Shown in pieces: positions 1 to 11,505 of a stretch of DNA of 64,000 bases. The number at the start of each line of letters is the position of its first letter. Positions within the stretch are counted from its first letter, which is position 1. A program made the translations under genes and the position numbers. The stretch comes from Atrina japonica. Its lineage: Eukaryota; Mollusca; Bivalvia; Pterioida; Pinnidae. Under the pieces are notes generated by a model. It did no database searches. It was not told the DNA's origin and worked only from the letters and a program-made list of their open reading frames with translations. Where the stretch lies: the NCBI GenBank assembly GCA_030159075.1, contig BROG01000130.1, forward strand, positions 186,001 to 250,000, read 5' to 3'.

Positions 1-398
1 GACAATAAGTATTTTACTGATTTGGAAGTCTATAAATCAAATTACGACTTTTTACCGTCAGTCAGGAGTGTAATATCAAATATAAACATTCTCTTGTAAA
101 ATATGAAGTATTGTTTAGATAATAAATGTATCTTTGACACGTTCCATTACAACTGCCCGTAGAACAACTTTCTTTTTTCGTTAGCGTATGTTTGTAAAGG
201 GAATCGTGAATAAATACGTTTTGTTGTTCTTCGCAGTGTAACTATAAATTGGTATGATCATTATTGTTTTCTAAGTCCGTGTAGAATCTAATTGTGTTTT
301 ATAACTTGTTTTGTTTTTATCGTTGCGTTTTCATAAGCGAAGGAGTATATATTGAACGCGCCCATAAATAGTAAATACAAAACTAAAGGTTTATTTTA
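1..398. other. AT-rich non-coding stretch
   Basis: I see no exon, RNA gene or repeat that I can name before the Penelope fragment that begins near 399. Confidence 0.5.
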
Positions 399-675
399 CA
401 TTATGAAGACCCCCTCTCAGAAATATTAGATAGTATTCTGGAGCACGGCCACTGACTGGACTGTGACTCCCTCCGAAGTTGACTAGAAAGGCTTCCATGG
501 AACGTTTGCGACAGGTGTGACATGCCAGCAGAAGACGCTGACTCCTTCCGGACACCTGGTTTTGTTCCGTTTGGGATTCGTAATTGTTCTTCATGTTGAC
601 ACCATTTGTACATCTATTCGTTGTGTTATAATGGAGTTTTAATTATTGATTGGTACTTCTTCAATTTTACTTATA
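399..675 (+). mobile_element. Penelope-like family B, 3' fragment
   Basis: This fragment matches the 3' part of the family B Penelope-like copies at 27.29-27.56 kb and 36.34-36.68 kb. Shared words include ATGAAG-CCCCCTCTCA, TATTCTGGAGCACG, CATGCCAGCA, and the end ATTGGTACTTCTTCA. Only the region after the reverse transcriptase is present, so it codes for nothing intact. The small open frames on the minus strand here are shadows of this fragment. The 5' loss with a kept 3' end is what incomplete target-primed reverse transcription produces. Confidence 0.75.
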
Positions 676-1826
676 CTGTAATGTGTCACTGTTTCTGAGA
701 AAAAGTATATTCTACTATTGTTATCGATGAATATTGTATGTTTCAAAATCTGTGCTTATACAGGTATCAAAGGTTACATGTTTTGTAGTTGTATTGTAAC
801 ACAAATTACAAGCGTGTATATGGTGTGTATTGTATACGTTACCTTGTAAGGTTGAGGAATGGGAGGCGGATTTGGCATTGTGTTACCAAAATGTTAAAAA
901 CCAACACTTAAAAAGTAGTAACGGGCGATCCAAGATGGTATTTAGCATATATCATATTCATAATAGTATTGTGAGTAGCATTCACCATACTAAAATTGCT
1001 GATAGTGTAGTTCCAGTTAGGTTTACTAAACTTGCAAAGCGAAAGGTAAACACCGCAATGTAACATAAACATTGGTCTCAATTTTCCTTTAACATGTGAC
1101 ATGCATCCTTGAAAGTAAATCATTATGTCACGGAGTGATTAATTTTGGTAAAATTAAATGATTATATCTTTACATAGTAGTAAATAGTCATTGTCCTGTA
1201 CAGGTCTACCCAGGTAAATTGGCACATGTTTACAAACACAACGAGTCCAAATCAAATCATAACAGGGGTGACAAACTACTAGTTGTCACAAAAGTATCAC
1301 GATTCAGAAATGCTTAGAGTCCGTGCAAGGCAATATGTTTTACCTGTACAATCTATTTTTGGAATGTGCCACTTTTACCTTGGTAGACCTATACGTATTC
1401 TGTTTATCATCCGTGCGTGTAAAATGTATTACCCAGTCTTTTGTCCAGTGTTAAAGCTGAACTAGGATCATAAAAAGCTTTTAAACTTTTAATTAAAATA
1501 ATTGTGTTAAAAAAAATCTTTTGAAACATTCCCACTCCATATCCCCACACGCAAACATATTTGTAAGTGTTTTACCAGACAACAAGTCTCACAACAGGTA
1601 TAAAAAGCGGATTAGTTATATTAGTCGTCATTGTATATCTGTACTCTCGACGCGAAACGTGAGAAGTCCCAGAGGCTGAATAAAATTCACGGACTTAGTG
1701 TTACCTGTACTTTTCAACGAAAATAATCATCTGTGCCTCGATTGAAGTTTTCTGCAACGTACAATCAGCAACAAATAGAGAATGAACATTTCATTCATAA
1801 TAAATCCAATTTTTTTTCCATTGCAC
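676..1826. other. Non-coding stretch, no feature recognised
   Basis: AT-rich sequence with only short unsupported open frames (for example 830-1063 and 1283-1465). A TATAAAAAG string lies near 1600, but no coding sequence follows it, so I do not call a promoter. Confidence 0.45.
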
Positions 1827-1990
1827 TAAATATCAAGCACTTACCAAAACAAAAACAAAGCGACCAGTTACCTACTGTCTTTCAGCCACTGAGTCATGTT
1901 TCTCCTTCCGGTTAACATAGAAGCTCAGTGGCCAAATGACAGTAGGAAGCAGACTGCTTTGTTTTTGTTTAGGGAGGTGCTTCATATTTA
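1827..1990. mobile_element. Hairpin MITE-like inverted repeat
   Basis: Two arms of about 68 bp face each other around a short loop near 1895-1922. The left arm reads TAAATATCAAGCACTTACC then AAACAAAAACAAAG and CCACTGAG. The reverse complement of the right arm reads TAAATATGAAGCACCTCCC then the same AAACAAAAACAAAG and CCACTGAG. A near full-length palindrome of about 164 bp with no coding capacity fits a foldback or miniature inverted-repeat element. I could not define a target-site duplication. Confidence 0.7.
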
Positions 1991-2664
1991 GCTTCAAGTA
2001 CAAAAGGAAGATGTGAGTGAGCAGAAGTACGTGGTATAATTGGTTGAAAGGTTTTATATTCCCTATATAGAATTGTACGAAAGATTTAAAACATATTTTA
2101 TAGAATCGAACCTTTGACCATTTCCATCCTATAGCAATCATTCTTATCAAAACTTTAGTAGAGATAAGACATCACGCCAAATCAATAAATTTAGATATAA
2201 CGAGATACATCTATTATTTTGATGTAATATCTAAAGTACAAGTGGTGAGTAACATATTACTACAAATTGTTAATATTTAGTTTAAACATAAAGCAGGAAT
2301 TAAATATTTGGAGTAGAAAATATATTTCTATTTTAGTCTAATTATATTTCTGGAATGTGAATAAATTTATTTTTTCTTTTGTATTGAGTGGATTGAGTGG
2401 ATTATTTTATATAATTGTAGGCTGTATGTGTGGAATAACCAACTTTGAAGTAAATATTGAATAAATAAGTTCAAACCGTCAAAGCCGTATTCTATTGTAT
2501 TAACGAACCCTGTGACAATTATTTCTTGGCGCGTATACTATTGCTTCATCGTCAACTAGAGGACAATTTGATACTAAGGAGTAGCGAAATATATGTTTTA
2601 TTTACAAATACTTTTATCAATAAAATATGTGACATTTTAAGAAAAAAAACATTGAAAAAAGTAT
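1991..2664. other. Non-coding stretch, no feature recognised
   Basis: AT-rich spacer between the hairpin element and the family A Penelope fragment. Nothing supportable was seen. Confidence 0.45.
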
Positions 2665-3105
2665 AAAAACATCTCAGATGCCAAAGTATAAATCTTTAGG
2701 ATGTCCAGGACACAGACACAAATCCGACAAAAAGGGAAAAACGCGGACCTCTGGAAACCAAGAGGTGGGATCAGATGCCATGGAGGAGTAAGCATCCCCT
2801 GTCGACCGGTCACACCCGCCGTGAGTCCACAGTCAAATCCAATGAAATACGTGAGGAGTGTATCCTCGTCACAATTGGTACAGACGTCTCAACAACCTAC
2901 AACGAAAAGGCAACTCAACATTTCACCCAGTGAAACAGAGTAATCGCAAACAGACTATTATACCGACCGTAAAATTTGCGGAACGTTGACATCAAACGCG
3001 GTTTTCGATATCCCTGTGTCAATAATTTTTCAGTGAGTAGTTTACATCTGTATATATAATGTTCATATGTTGAACACGCCCTGGCATATCGAATGATGTG
3101 ACGAC
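2665..3105 (-). mobile_element. Penelope-like family A, short 3' copy 1
   Basis: Read on the minus strand, this is the last ~70 codons of the family A reverse-transcriptase ORF, followed by the ~240-bp non-coding tail. It aligns with 18.78-19.21 kb of the long copy. The tail contains the family words CCATGGAGGAGTAAGCATCC, GTCGACCGGTCACACCCGC and GTCCAGGACA (given here as + strand). It starts within about 20 bp of the internal point where the copies at 22.84 and 28.48 kb also start. Confidence 0.85.
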
Positions 3106-4190
3106 TAGTTTTGGAAACTCAGAAACAAAAAAGCAGAATATTTCAAAATAATATCAAGTTAATAGTTTTGCAAAAAGAATCTAAAACAAATGCTGAAGAC
3201 GATAGTTTCTGTCAAAAAGACTTCATTAGTTGATTTGGAATTTAGAATATGTAAAGTTTCGAAACACAAAGTGATAGCATGCAAGAATGAATAAATAAGG
3301 ATGTTTATTTATGATGCTTTGGGGTTTTTTTTCGACATTTAAACCGACTTTTCTTAATCCAGAAAAATGGCAGTATGTTTTTAGAATAAAAAATGTTGGT
3401 TATAATCTCTGATGTACTACTATATTTAATAGTATTAATAAAAGCATTAAATTTTCCAAGAAAAAATCACACCATGAGTGTCGACGAGAGGTGATCAAAT
3501 TACGAGTGTCTAATACACTCAAATCCCCCTCTCATGTTTCATCGATTTGTTGTAATCTTTTCATCATTTTAATTGTTGGCCAACATCCCACAATGTTACT
3601 GTAAATTATTCACAATGCGTTTACGATGCGAGATGGGCCTTATTGTATGGTATTTTATTAAGAACTAATACTATTACTTCTTTCCTGGTTTTATATCCTT
3701 TTGGATTCGGAAAATGTGGTAGTGTCCTTACTCTTTTATGGCTTTCAGATGTTATGATTAATTGTTCAGCACTTCTCCTGATCGAATTTTACTGGCTGGC
3801 CTCCGGATATACACACATTATTCTATATTCCCAAGGGAAAATCCTGATTTTGTAAATCTTTATTGAGCCTTTATCTTTAACACGATTGATAATCTCGGAC
3901 GACCAATGTTTTCGACAAAGCATGATCATTTGATATATGATAACCTCTATTATCATAAAACAATTCATTGTACCTTGAAACATATAACCATTACTAAGGA
4001 ACACTTTACTTTGCCACCGATAGAGAGGAAAACAATAAACTGATGATTGTGCAGAGCTTTTTATTTAGTAATGTAAAATTATTACAAATATACAAATGCA
4101 TTATGTCATTTTATGAATTATCTGTATAAGAAAATATCTATGGGGTTGACTATTTATAAAGTACGGAAGGGAAATAAAATCATAGCACAC
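3106..4190. other. Non-coding stretch, no feature recognised
   Basis: AT-rich spacer. The open frames at 3643-3855 and 3789-4004 have no recognisable motif and overlap on opposite strands, so I treat them as chance. Confidence 0.45.
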
Positions 4191-4192
4191 TA

Positions 4193-5400
4193 ATGAAATA
4201 CAGTGGTTGTGCTACACATATATAAAATACTGTGGTTGTGCTACATATAAACGAAATACAGAGGGTTGTGCTACACATTTACAAAATACAGAGTTTGAGC
4301 TACACATATACAAAATACAGTGGTTATGCTACATATAAACTAAATATAATGGGCTGTGCTACAAATTTACAAAATACAGTGGTTGTGCTACACATTTACA
4401 AAATACAGGGTTTGTGCTACATATTAACGAATTGAGTGTGTAACACATCAACAAAATACAGTGTTTGTACTATACATTTACAAAATACAGTGTTTGTACT
4501 ATACATTTACAAAATACAGTGTGTGTACTATACATTTACAAAATACAGTGTTTGTGCTATACATTTACAAAATACAGTGGTTGTGCTACACATTAACGAA
4601 ATACCGTGTTTGTGCTATACATTTACAAAATACAGTGTTTGTGCTACACATATGCCAAACCCCGTCGTTGTGCTACATATAAACAAAATACAGAATGTTG
4701 CGCTACACATCTACAAAATACAGTGGTTGTGTTACACAAATACAAAATACAGTGGTTGTGCTACACATTTACAAAATATCGTGGTTGTGCTAGGCATTTA
4801 CAAAATACCGTGATTATGCTATTCATTCAAAAAATACAGTGGTTGTGTTACACATTTACAAAATACAGTGGTTGTGTTACATATTTACAAAATATCGTGG
4901 TTGTACTACACATTTACAAAACACAGTGGTTGTGCTACACATTACAAAATACAGTGGTTGTGCTACACATTACAAAATACAGTGGTTATGCTACACATTA
5001 CAAAATACAGTGGTTGTGCTACACATTACAAAATACAGTGGTTGTGCTACACATTTACAAAATACAGTGGTTGTGCTACACATTTACAAAATACAGTGGT
5101 TGTGCTACACATTACAAAATACAGTGGTTGTGCTACACATTTACAAAATACAGTGGTTGTGCTACACATTACAAAATACAGTGGTTGTGCTACACATTAC
5201 AAAATACAGTGGTTGTGCTACACATTTACAAAATACAGTGGTTGTGCTACACATTACAAAATACAGTGGTTGTGCTACACATTACAAAATACAGTGGTTG
5301 TGCTACACATTACAAAATACAGTGGTTGTGCTACACATTACAAAATACAGTGGTTGTGCTACACATTACAAAATACAGTGGTTGTGCTACACATTTACAT
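4193..5400. repeat. 28/29-bp minisatellite, ~42 copies
   Basis: The array is built on a unit reading AATACAGTGGTTGTGCTACA then CATTTACAA (29 bp). A 28-bp variant lacks one T (CATTACAA). The left part (about 4193-4910) is diverged, with GTGTTTGTACTATAC and GAGGGTTG variants and almost only 29-bp units. The right part (about 4918-5400) is nearly identical from unit to unit and mixes 28- and 29-bp units. Long open frames on the + strand (up to 271 codons) are produced by the array and should not be read as a gene. Confidence 0.95.
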
Positions 5401-6149
5401 TTTTGTGAGAAAATTTTATGATCTAATGATAATCGACCCAACGATGAACAGATATAAGAGATATATAAGAGGCAACGTGGTTTAAAACGCCATTCGCTAA
5501 ATACACATCTTTAGAGGCTTCTCACGGTTTATGGTGTTCAGAGGCAAATACCTCCTTGTGTAAAAGGCTTTATATCAATAATATATTCAAGTCTATATCA
5601 GGTCAGAAAACCTTTTCACAATCAAGACTTTTGTATTAAAATTTTTAATTCCTATAGAGATTTTTAAAATAGAAACAAAAAATGTTCTTCGAAATGCAAG
5701 AGATGATAAATACCAATTAAAAAATCCAAAGTTACATTGTACAAGTTTGCTGTGAAGCCTATCGTTTCCTGACTGCTAAATCATTATGACTGTTACAAGT
5801 AAGCTGATAAAGTAATTCCTCTCTAATTACCAAAAATGAAACTTGGCTAATATTGGCAGAAATAATTATTCTTGCAGAATTCAGGGTTTGCATTCTAACC
5901 AAACAAATTAATAATAAGTAAATATTTAATCATAATTGTTTAAATTGTAATTTTTTAATGATTTATTAGAAAATTGTAAATCTGTTGATTAGGTTGAAAC
6001 TAATTTCGAAATTGATGTTTTCACGGAATAATATTCATTATTAAAAGCTACCTGACTGCTGTGAATAGACAAATAAGTTGTTTTTAACATAAAACGAAAT
6101 GGAAGTACTTGCCTTTGTGTATCTGATTGGATTGGATGTGTAGGTCAGT
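5401..6149. other. Non-coding stretch, no feature recognised
   Basis: AT-rich spacer between two tandem-repeat regions. Nothing supportable was seen. Confidence 0.45.
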
Positions 6150-6790
6150 GGTCAAACTCAGACGGGCCTCTAGTAGCCAGGGATAGCTATTTTATGGTCA
6201 AAGTAAGGATTCTACTGATAACCTATGATACAGGATTTCTACGTTATACCCGTGGCCATAGATCAAAGCCATGACCATAGACAAAAGCCATATATATTTA
6301 TATGTAGACAATGACTTAAGTCAGTGTCCCTGTAGCTATCAAAGCCAGTGGTTCTACCGATAGTCTATGATGGAAGTCAGGGTGTCTATAACTATGATGA
6401 ACATCAGGGTCCCTATTGCTATCAAAGCCAGTGGTTCTACCGATAGTCTATGATGGAAGTCAGGGTGTCTATAGCTATAATGAACATCAGGGTCCCTATT
6501 GCTAATGGGCGTCAGGGTCCCTTTGGTAATCCATCATCAAAGCTAGTAGTTCTACCGATAGTCTATGATGGGCGTCAGGGTCCTTTTGGTAATACATAAT
6601 CAAAGGTAGTGGTTCTACCGATAGTATATGATAAACGTCAGGAGTCCATAATCAAATTAAGTACTGTAATGCCATGATAAAAGTCAAAACCTTCCAGTGA
6701 TAGTCCATGATGGAAGTTATGGGTTCTACTGATGAAAATCAGGATTTCTTATGGTGGTCAATAATAAACGTCCAGTATTTTACTGATAAT
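6150..6790. repeat. Irregular tandem repeat with GGTTCTACCGATAGTCTATG core
   Basis: The core word ATCAAAGCCAGTGGTTCTAC CGATAGTCTATGATG recurs at about 6338, 6421, 6536 and 6599, interleaved with AYRTCAGGGTCCCT segments. The spacing is irregular (about 83, 115 and 63 bp), so segments have been gained and lost. More diverged pieces extend to both sides. No coding capacity. Confidence 0.8.
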
Positions 6791-6799
6791 TGAGATTTC

Positions 6800-7788
6800 G
6801 TTAGTATACGTGTTGGACACTAGATGGATTGCGTTTAAATATTCTTTTCTGTCATAATCTACATTTCTTTCCGCTGTTTTGGGGTATCAGTGTCAATTTT
6901 TATCCACAGGAAAATATTACAACATCCTCTATATCCAAGAAAAGGGTAATAGGTACCTATATGTTATCCTTAAAGCTACAGGACAGTTTTCTTTCATCGT
7001 ATTTGATACATTAGGCAGTGGGATCTCTTTTCTAGGACTTAACTTTGACTAAAAGACTTTACTAAGTAAGTCTTTAGGATATGGTAAGCCTTTTCAACTA
7101 TTCTGGCATGCATTGTGGAAGATTTTAATGTATACATTCACCAAAACACAAGCGCTAAATAGGCATTTTATTTCCACTCGAATAAAGTCATTTATTACCC
7201 ACTTAACAATTACATAAAAATGAGAACGCAGATTGAATAATGAATGTGTAATCGAAATTAAAGCTGCATTGAATGGTGTGGGTAAAATAACATGATTTGT
7301 GGGGCGAATCAACAAATTGCATTGATCTGAAGAGTTATGCAATTTATCCAAAAAACCAATATTAAAGTAAATACGCTTTCTAAGACAGGAAATGAATCAA
7401 CAGTATAAACAAGTTGTTTATATCCGTACGACATGTCAATAGAAATTCAAATTTTAAATTGAATAGATGAATGTTTTGTGTAATCACGAGAACGTGGAAT
7501 TGCTATGAAAGTGTTATTAGGTATACGCTAACTTAATCATTTGACAATTGTAAGTCTCATCATAAAATGTTTGTGGTACCATTACTGACAAGTTTATCTT
7601 TTGTTTTAAATGAATTATTCTTCCTTTAAATCTGACTGTTTTTATCCTCTTGAACATAATTATGATTGTATAGAGTGTACAAACAAGAAACTATTGGTCT
7701 ATAGTAAATTTATTTTGTAATGGTAGATAAAAAGTCCATTTTTATCTAAACGACGTTTATGTGAGCATGTGGCAGAAACATGTGTTAG
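6800..7788. other. Non-coding stretch, no feature recognised
   Basis: AT-rich spacer. Short open frames at 6829-7014 (+) and 7094-7351 (-) show no family motif. Confidence 0.45.
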
Positions 7789-7975
7789 TAAGTTTTGTTA
7801 ATTTTCATAGAAACTTCTGACAGTAGTAAATTTTGTTAATTTTCATAGAAACTTCTGACAGTAGTAAATTTTGTTAATTTTCATAGAAACTTCAGACAGT
7901 AGTAAGTTTTGTTAATTTTCATAGAAACTTCAGACAGTAGTAAGTTTTGTTAATTTTCACAGAAACTTCTTACAC
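7789..7975. repeat. 38-bp tandem repeat, 5 copies
   Basis: Five nearly identical 38-bp units start at 7789, 7827, 7865, 7903 and 7941. Each reads TAAGTTTTGTTAATTTTCAT then AGAAACTTCWGACAGTAG. Differences are single bases (T/A in CTTCWGAC, G/A in TAAG). Confidence 0.95.
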
Positions 7976-8262
7976 TATGCAAATTCTTTTCCAGGAAAAT
8001 GTTCATGGAATCCAAATCTACATTTTATATATGGCTTGTGTAAGAAAATGTTGACTTTTTCACCTCATGGCCTTTGAAATGATAATTTGCAAATTGGTGG
8101 TAGGTCGGCCGTTTAAGATTTTGAAAATGTAGAAATGTAGAAAATAAGGTCTTATGATTTAAAAATATCACTCCTACAATATATCAGATAATCAAACATT
8201 ATATTGTCCACAGTTACTTTGTTTACTGAATTGTGATTACATACATAAATATGTATATATAA

Positions 8263-8263
<1 letters not shown>

Positions 8264-8316
<53 letters not shown>
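8264..8316. repeat. (TG)n microsatellite
   Basis: About 26 perfect TG dinucleotides. The minus-strand frame 8237-8431 with a His-Thr run is an artefact of it. Confidence 0.97.
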
Positions 8317-8319
<3 letters not shown>

Positions 8320-10033
8320 ATACATAGATTGAATCTTTCGTGTGATGAAATGTGTGCATTATATATATTTCACTTTCTCCACGACATAAACCGTCAGTTC
8401 TATTGTCATTTACACGGATTTGACATGCCACAAGAATAGTATAATTCTATAAATTCGGAGAGGCAGTAAAATTTAGAAACCCAAACGTTTCATCAAATTC
8501 TTCAACATGTTCAATTATTTTTTATGACAAATTGTTAGATTCGATTCAAGTTCAATTACCAATCTCCATTTTAGATTCAAAAGGCAGTTGTCTTCCCTCT
8601 GTTTATTTTTCCTTTGGCAAATAAGATATGATAAAAGAACTACAAACTTCAAACAAGCATAAGAAACTAATGATGAATACAATCTTTTTCAAAGCTCAAT
8701 TTTCATTTATGTTATCCAAATTGTTTTAAATGATGTCGAAACGAGAAGAAATTTGGAGAAGTTTTTAAAAAATGGCTAACAAATGATTAAGATGGATGAT
8801 GCAATATTTATTTCAGTAGAGATATACACGTTTTAGAATTAAAACGGACCGGAACAGTGGATGCTTAATTCAAAGAAATAGTATAAACATTTACCAAAAT
8901 AACTACTGATTTAATCAGATAAGCTCCAATTTTAAAAACGTCGTATAGTTCCGAAACAGCCTGATGGTATCATACAAGGCCAAATTGAAGTGGAGATATA
9001 ACATAAACATAAAACCAATGTAGTAAACCGTTAACAAAGTTGACATAATCGAATTAGAATGATGTAGATATAGTAATGTCAAAGTTTCATTAATGGTATA
9101 GTATATATACAGCCTTAATCATATTTATTTTACATGATTTGATTTAACTAAAATGTTTCAATAACTAATAACACATAATTAAAATGACGATACCTAGTTT
9201 TAGTCAACTCATGTAGTTGATAAATTGTCTAATAGAAACATTTCATTTTCTCCATTTACAAAAGGTATAAAATGAGAAATGATTTTCAATTAGTATCGGA
9301 CATGACACTAATGAACATTTTAGTTGTTTAGATATTAAATACAAAGTGAAAACAACACTTGTGACAACAGTTATGATTTGTAGTTTTTTTTATAGTTTGC
9401 TAGATACGTCAAAGAAATACATCAGGTATAAGGAATCTACGGGAACAATGCAAATTACAAATCCCTTGAGATAGGGCAAGTTTTAGCAATAGTTCCAAAT
9501 CTGTAAGTCCTTAAGGTTAACTGGTCTTAAAAAAACGTAGGAACGTTTAATCAGACCTACCCTTAATCACATCAAAGGACACATTTTAAATAAAAAGTGA
9601 CAGTTTGTAAATAAGTATACATACTACGTATAAACAGATATATTTAAACACTTACAACAATAGCCACCTGTCCGTGTGGCTCGCCTCGAAATTCGGAAAA
9701 TCTCATTTCTTCTTCTTTTTTTTCTAAAACAAATATCGAAAAACAAAATGAGCAAATCTTGAAAAGACGTTTTTTTGTATAACCGAATAATATTTTTATC
9801 AGGTTCAGTCCTTTCTATGTCGTCAATATGTAGAAATAACGATCCCATACTATAGGAGTATTCCATTACAAAATGTGAAAGGGGTTTATACAGTTATATA
9901 CAATTACAAATGCCCTTGATTTATGTTTAAACGTTTTCTTAATTCAACTAATACATATCTTTAATTCATTTTCTGTTTTAATTTTGTCAGACAAAAAATT
10001 TTAAGAGTACTTTTTCCGTTAACCAGTTCATGT
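8317..10033. other. Non-coding stretch with a small dispersed-repeat scrap
   Basis: No exon was recognised. At about 8960-8985 the words TGGTATCATACAAGGCCAAA, and further on ATAACATAAACATAA, resemble parts of the dispersed repeat at 15.0 kb. The rest is unassigned AT-rich sequence. Confidence 0.45.
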
Positions 10034-10276
10034 AAAACATCTCAGATACCAAAGTACAAATCTTTAGGATGTCCCGGATATAGATACAAATCTAGTAAAG
10101 ATGGACAAACAGGAAAAACCAAGAGGTGGGATCAGGTGCCATGGAGGGGTAAGCATTCCCTGTCGACCGGTCACACCCGCCGTGAGTCCACAGTCAAATA
10201 CAAATGAAATACGTGAGGAAAGAATCCTCGCCACAGTTGGTACAGACGTCTCAACGAAAAGGCAACTCAACACCTC
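10034..10276 (-). mobile_element. Penelope-like family A, tail-only copy
   Basis: This is the non-coding 3' tail of family A on the minus strand. It shares GAGGTGGGATCAGGTGCCAT, GTCGACCGGTCACACCCGC and CAGACGTCTCAAC with the long copy. It ends just past the position of the ORF stop (GAAAAGGCAACTCAAC), so almost no coding sequence remains. More bases differ here than in the copies at 22.8 and 28.5 kb, which suggests an older insertion. Confidence 0.85.
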
Positions 10277-11221
10277 AAAGTATTTTTTTTTTATGTGGAA
10301 TTGTTGTGTAACGAGTAGATAAGTCGTATATTTTGATACTGTGAATTTGAGAAAAATTGTGTGCCTTCAAATGTACCAAAAGTTATTTAGAATTTTAATG
10401 TATCCACATCTGATTTGCACCGCTTCTGGAATAAGCAACTGTACAGTACTGCTGAAGTTTCTCCTTAACGGCTGATAATATCTTGATAAGGAGTAAAGAT
10501 AAAGGTTTTGTATAACATTTGCTGGACCCTGCTATGTACCTCTCCTTATATGGGGTTTTATGAAGTTTAGTTATCCAATATAAATATGGAATAAATTTTG
10601 GTCCATATTATTAGCAAGATGGAAACTGTCGTTAACAGAATTACTATATAATTGCTTATATTCATTTATCCCTGCTTGAAACGCTGTACATTTATTTCCT
10701 GTTGTCCATATATTGGTTTGCCTGAATTACATTTGTGTAAATCAAATGCAAAAATTCTTTGAATAAATGTCTCCTATGTATAGTTAAACGAATTTCAGTT
10801 TGATAAAATGATTTCGAATTATACTTAATGGAAAGTCACAATGCAGTAAGCAAAATGGCTTGAGTCATCCGGTGCAAAACACAATTCCAAATGTTTTCCT
10901 TCACAATGTTTTTGATTTTGAAATATAGCTCTGTGGTATATTTCATCCTTAACGATACGAAATAAAAGAAACAGTCAACTTACTATTTTTGAAAACAATG
11001 AGAATAAAATAAAGACTTTTATATCACGCGATTCACTACAAGTAAACACCGGGGGGCCTGTTTTAAGTAAGATCGTACGTCCGAGACTTTGTCTCAGGAC
11101 CATACCTCCGAGTTGCGATCATTTTATACAAAATCACGCCCTGTCTTCATGAGTACCCATGGCATTGAATATACCTACTGTCATCGTGGCTTACTTTGGA
11201 ATAGGAAAACAGACGTTGTTT
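10277..11221. other. Non-coding stretch, no feature recognised
   Basis: AT-rich spacer with nothing supportable. Confidence 0.45.
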
Positions 11222-11505
11222 GATTTGTTTGTTTATTGTTGTTTAACGTCCCACTCAAGAATTTTTTCACTCATAAGGAAACGTCACCAAATGCCGGTGA
11301 AGGGATATTAAATTTTGGCCTATGCTCGGCACTTACGGCCATTGAGAAGTGAAGGTTCTTTAACGTGCCGACACCTACTGTGACACGGGACTTCGGTTGT
11401 CACTGTCTCATCCGAAGGACAGGAAACCAACCTACCGCCAGCTGGACTCGAACTCACGACCTCACGATCAAGAGTCGAGCGCGCTACCGGCTGAGCCAGA
11501 CCGGT
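11222..11505 (-). mobile_element. tRNA-derived SINE (SINE-A), antisense
   Basis: On the minus strand the element begins with a tRNA-like head. A box A-like TGGCTCAGCCGG is followed by a box B-like GAGTTCGAGTCC, the usual internal pol III promoter pair. A conserved body follows (CCTTCGGATGAGACAGTGAC, GTTAAAGAACCTTCACTTCT), then a 3' end reading GTGGGACGTTAAACAACAAT and a TAAACAAACAAA tail. The total is about 284 bp. It has no coding capacity and would depend on a partner LINE. The ending is one I recall as common in molluscan SINEs. I see only one copy in this window. Confidence 0.85.

Noticed and set aside
391..613. Two overlapping minus-strand frames of 67-70 codons
   Set aside because: They are antisense shadows of the family B Penelope 3' fragment.
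1595..1700. TATAAAAAG string with downstream start-like context as a promoter
   Set aside because: No exon or open frame with a recognisable product follows, and such strings are common in AT-rich DNA.
4193..5400. CRISPR-like array
   Set aside because: Units are contiguous with no unique spacers, and the context is an animal genome with spliced genes and SINEs.
4436..5485. Long + strand open frames of 125-271 codons with Gln-Asn-Thr-Val and Leu-Cys-Tyr repeats
   Set aside because: They are translations of the 28/29-bp minisatellite. Several overlapping frames are open at once, and there is no start context or codon bias.
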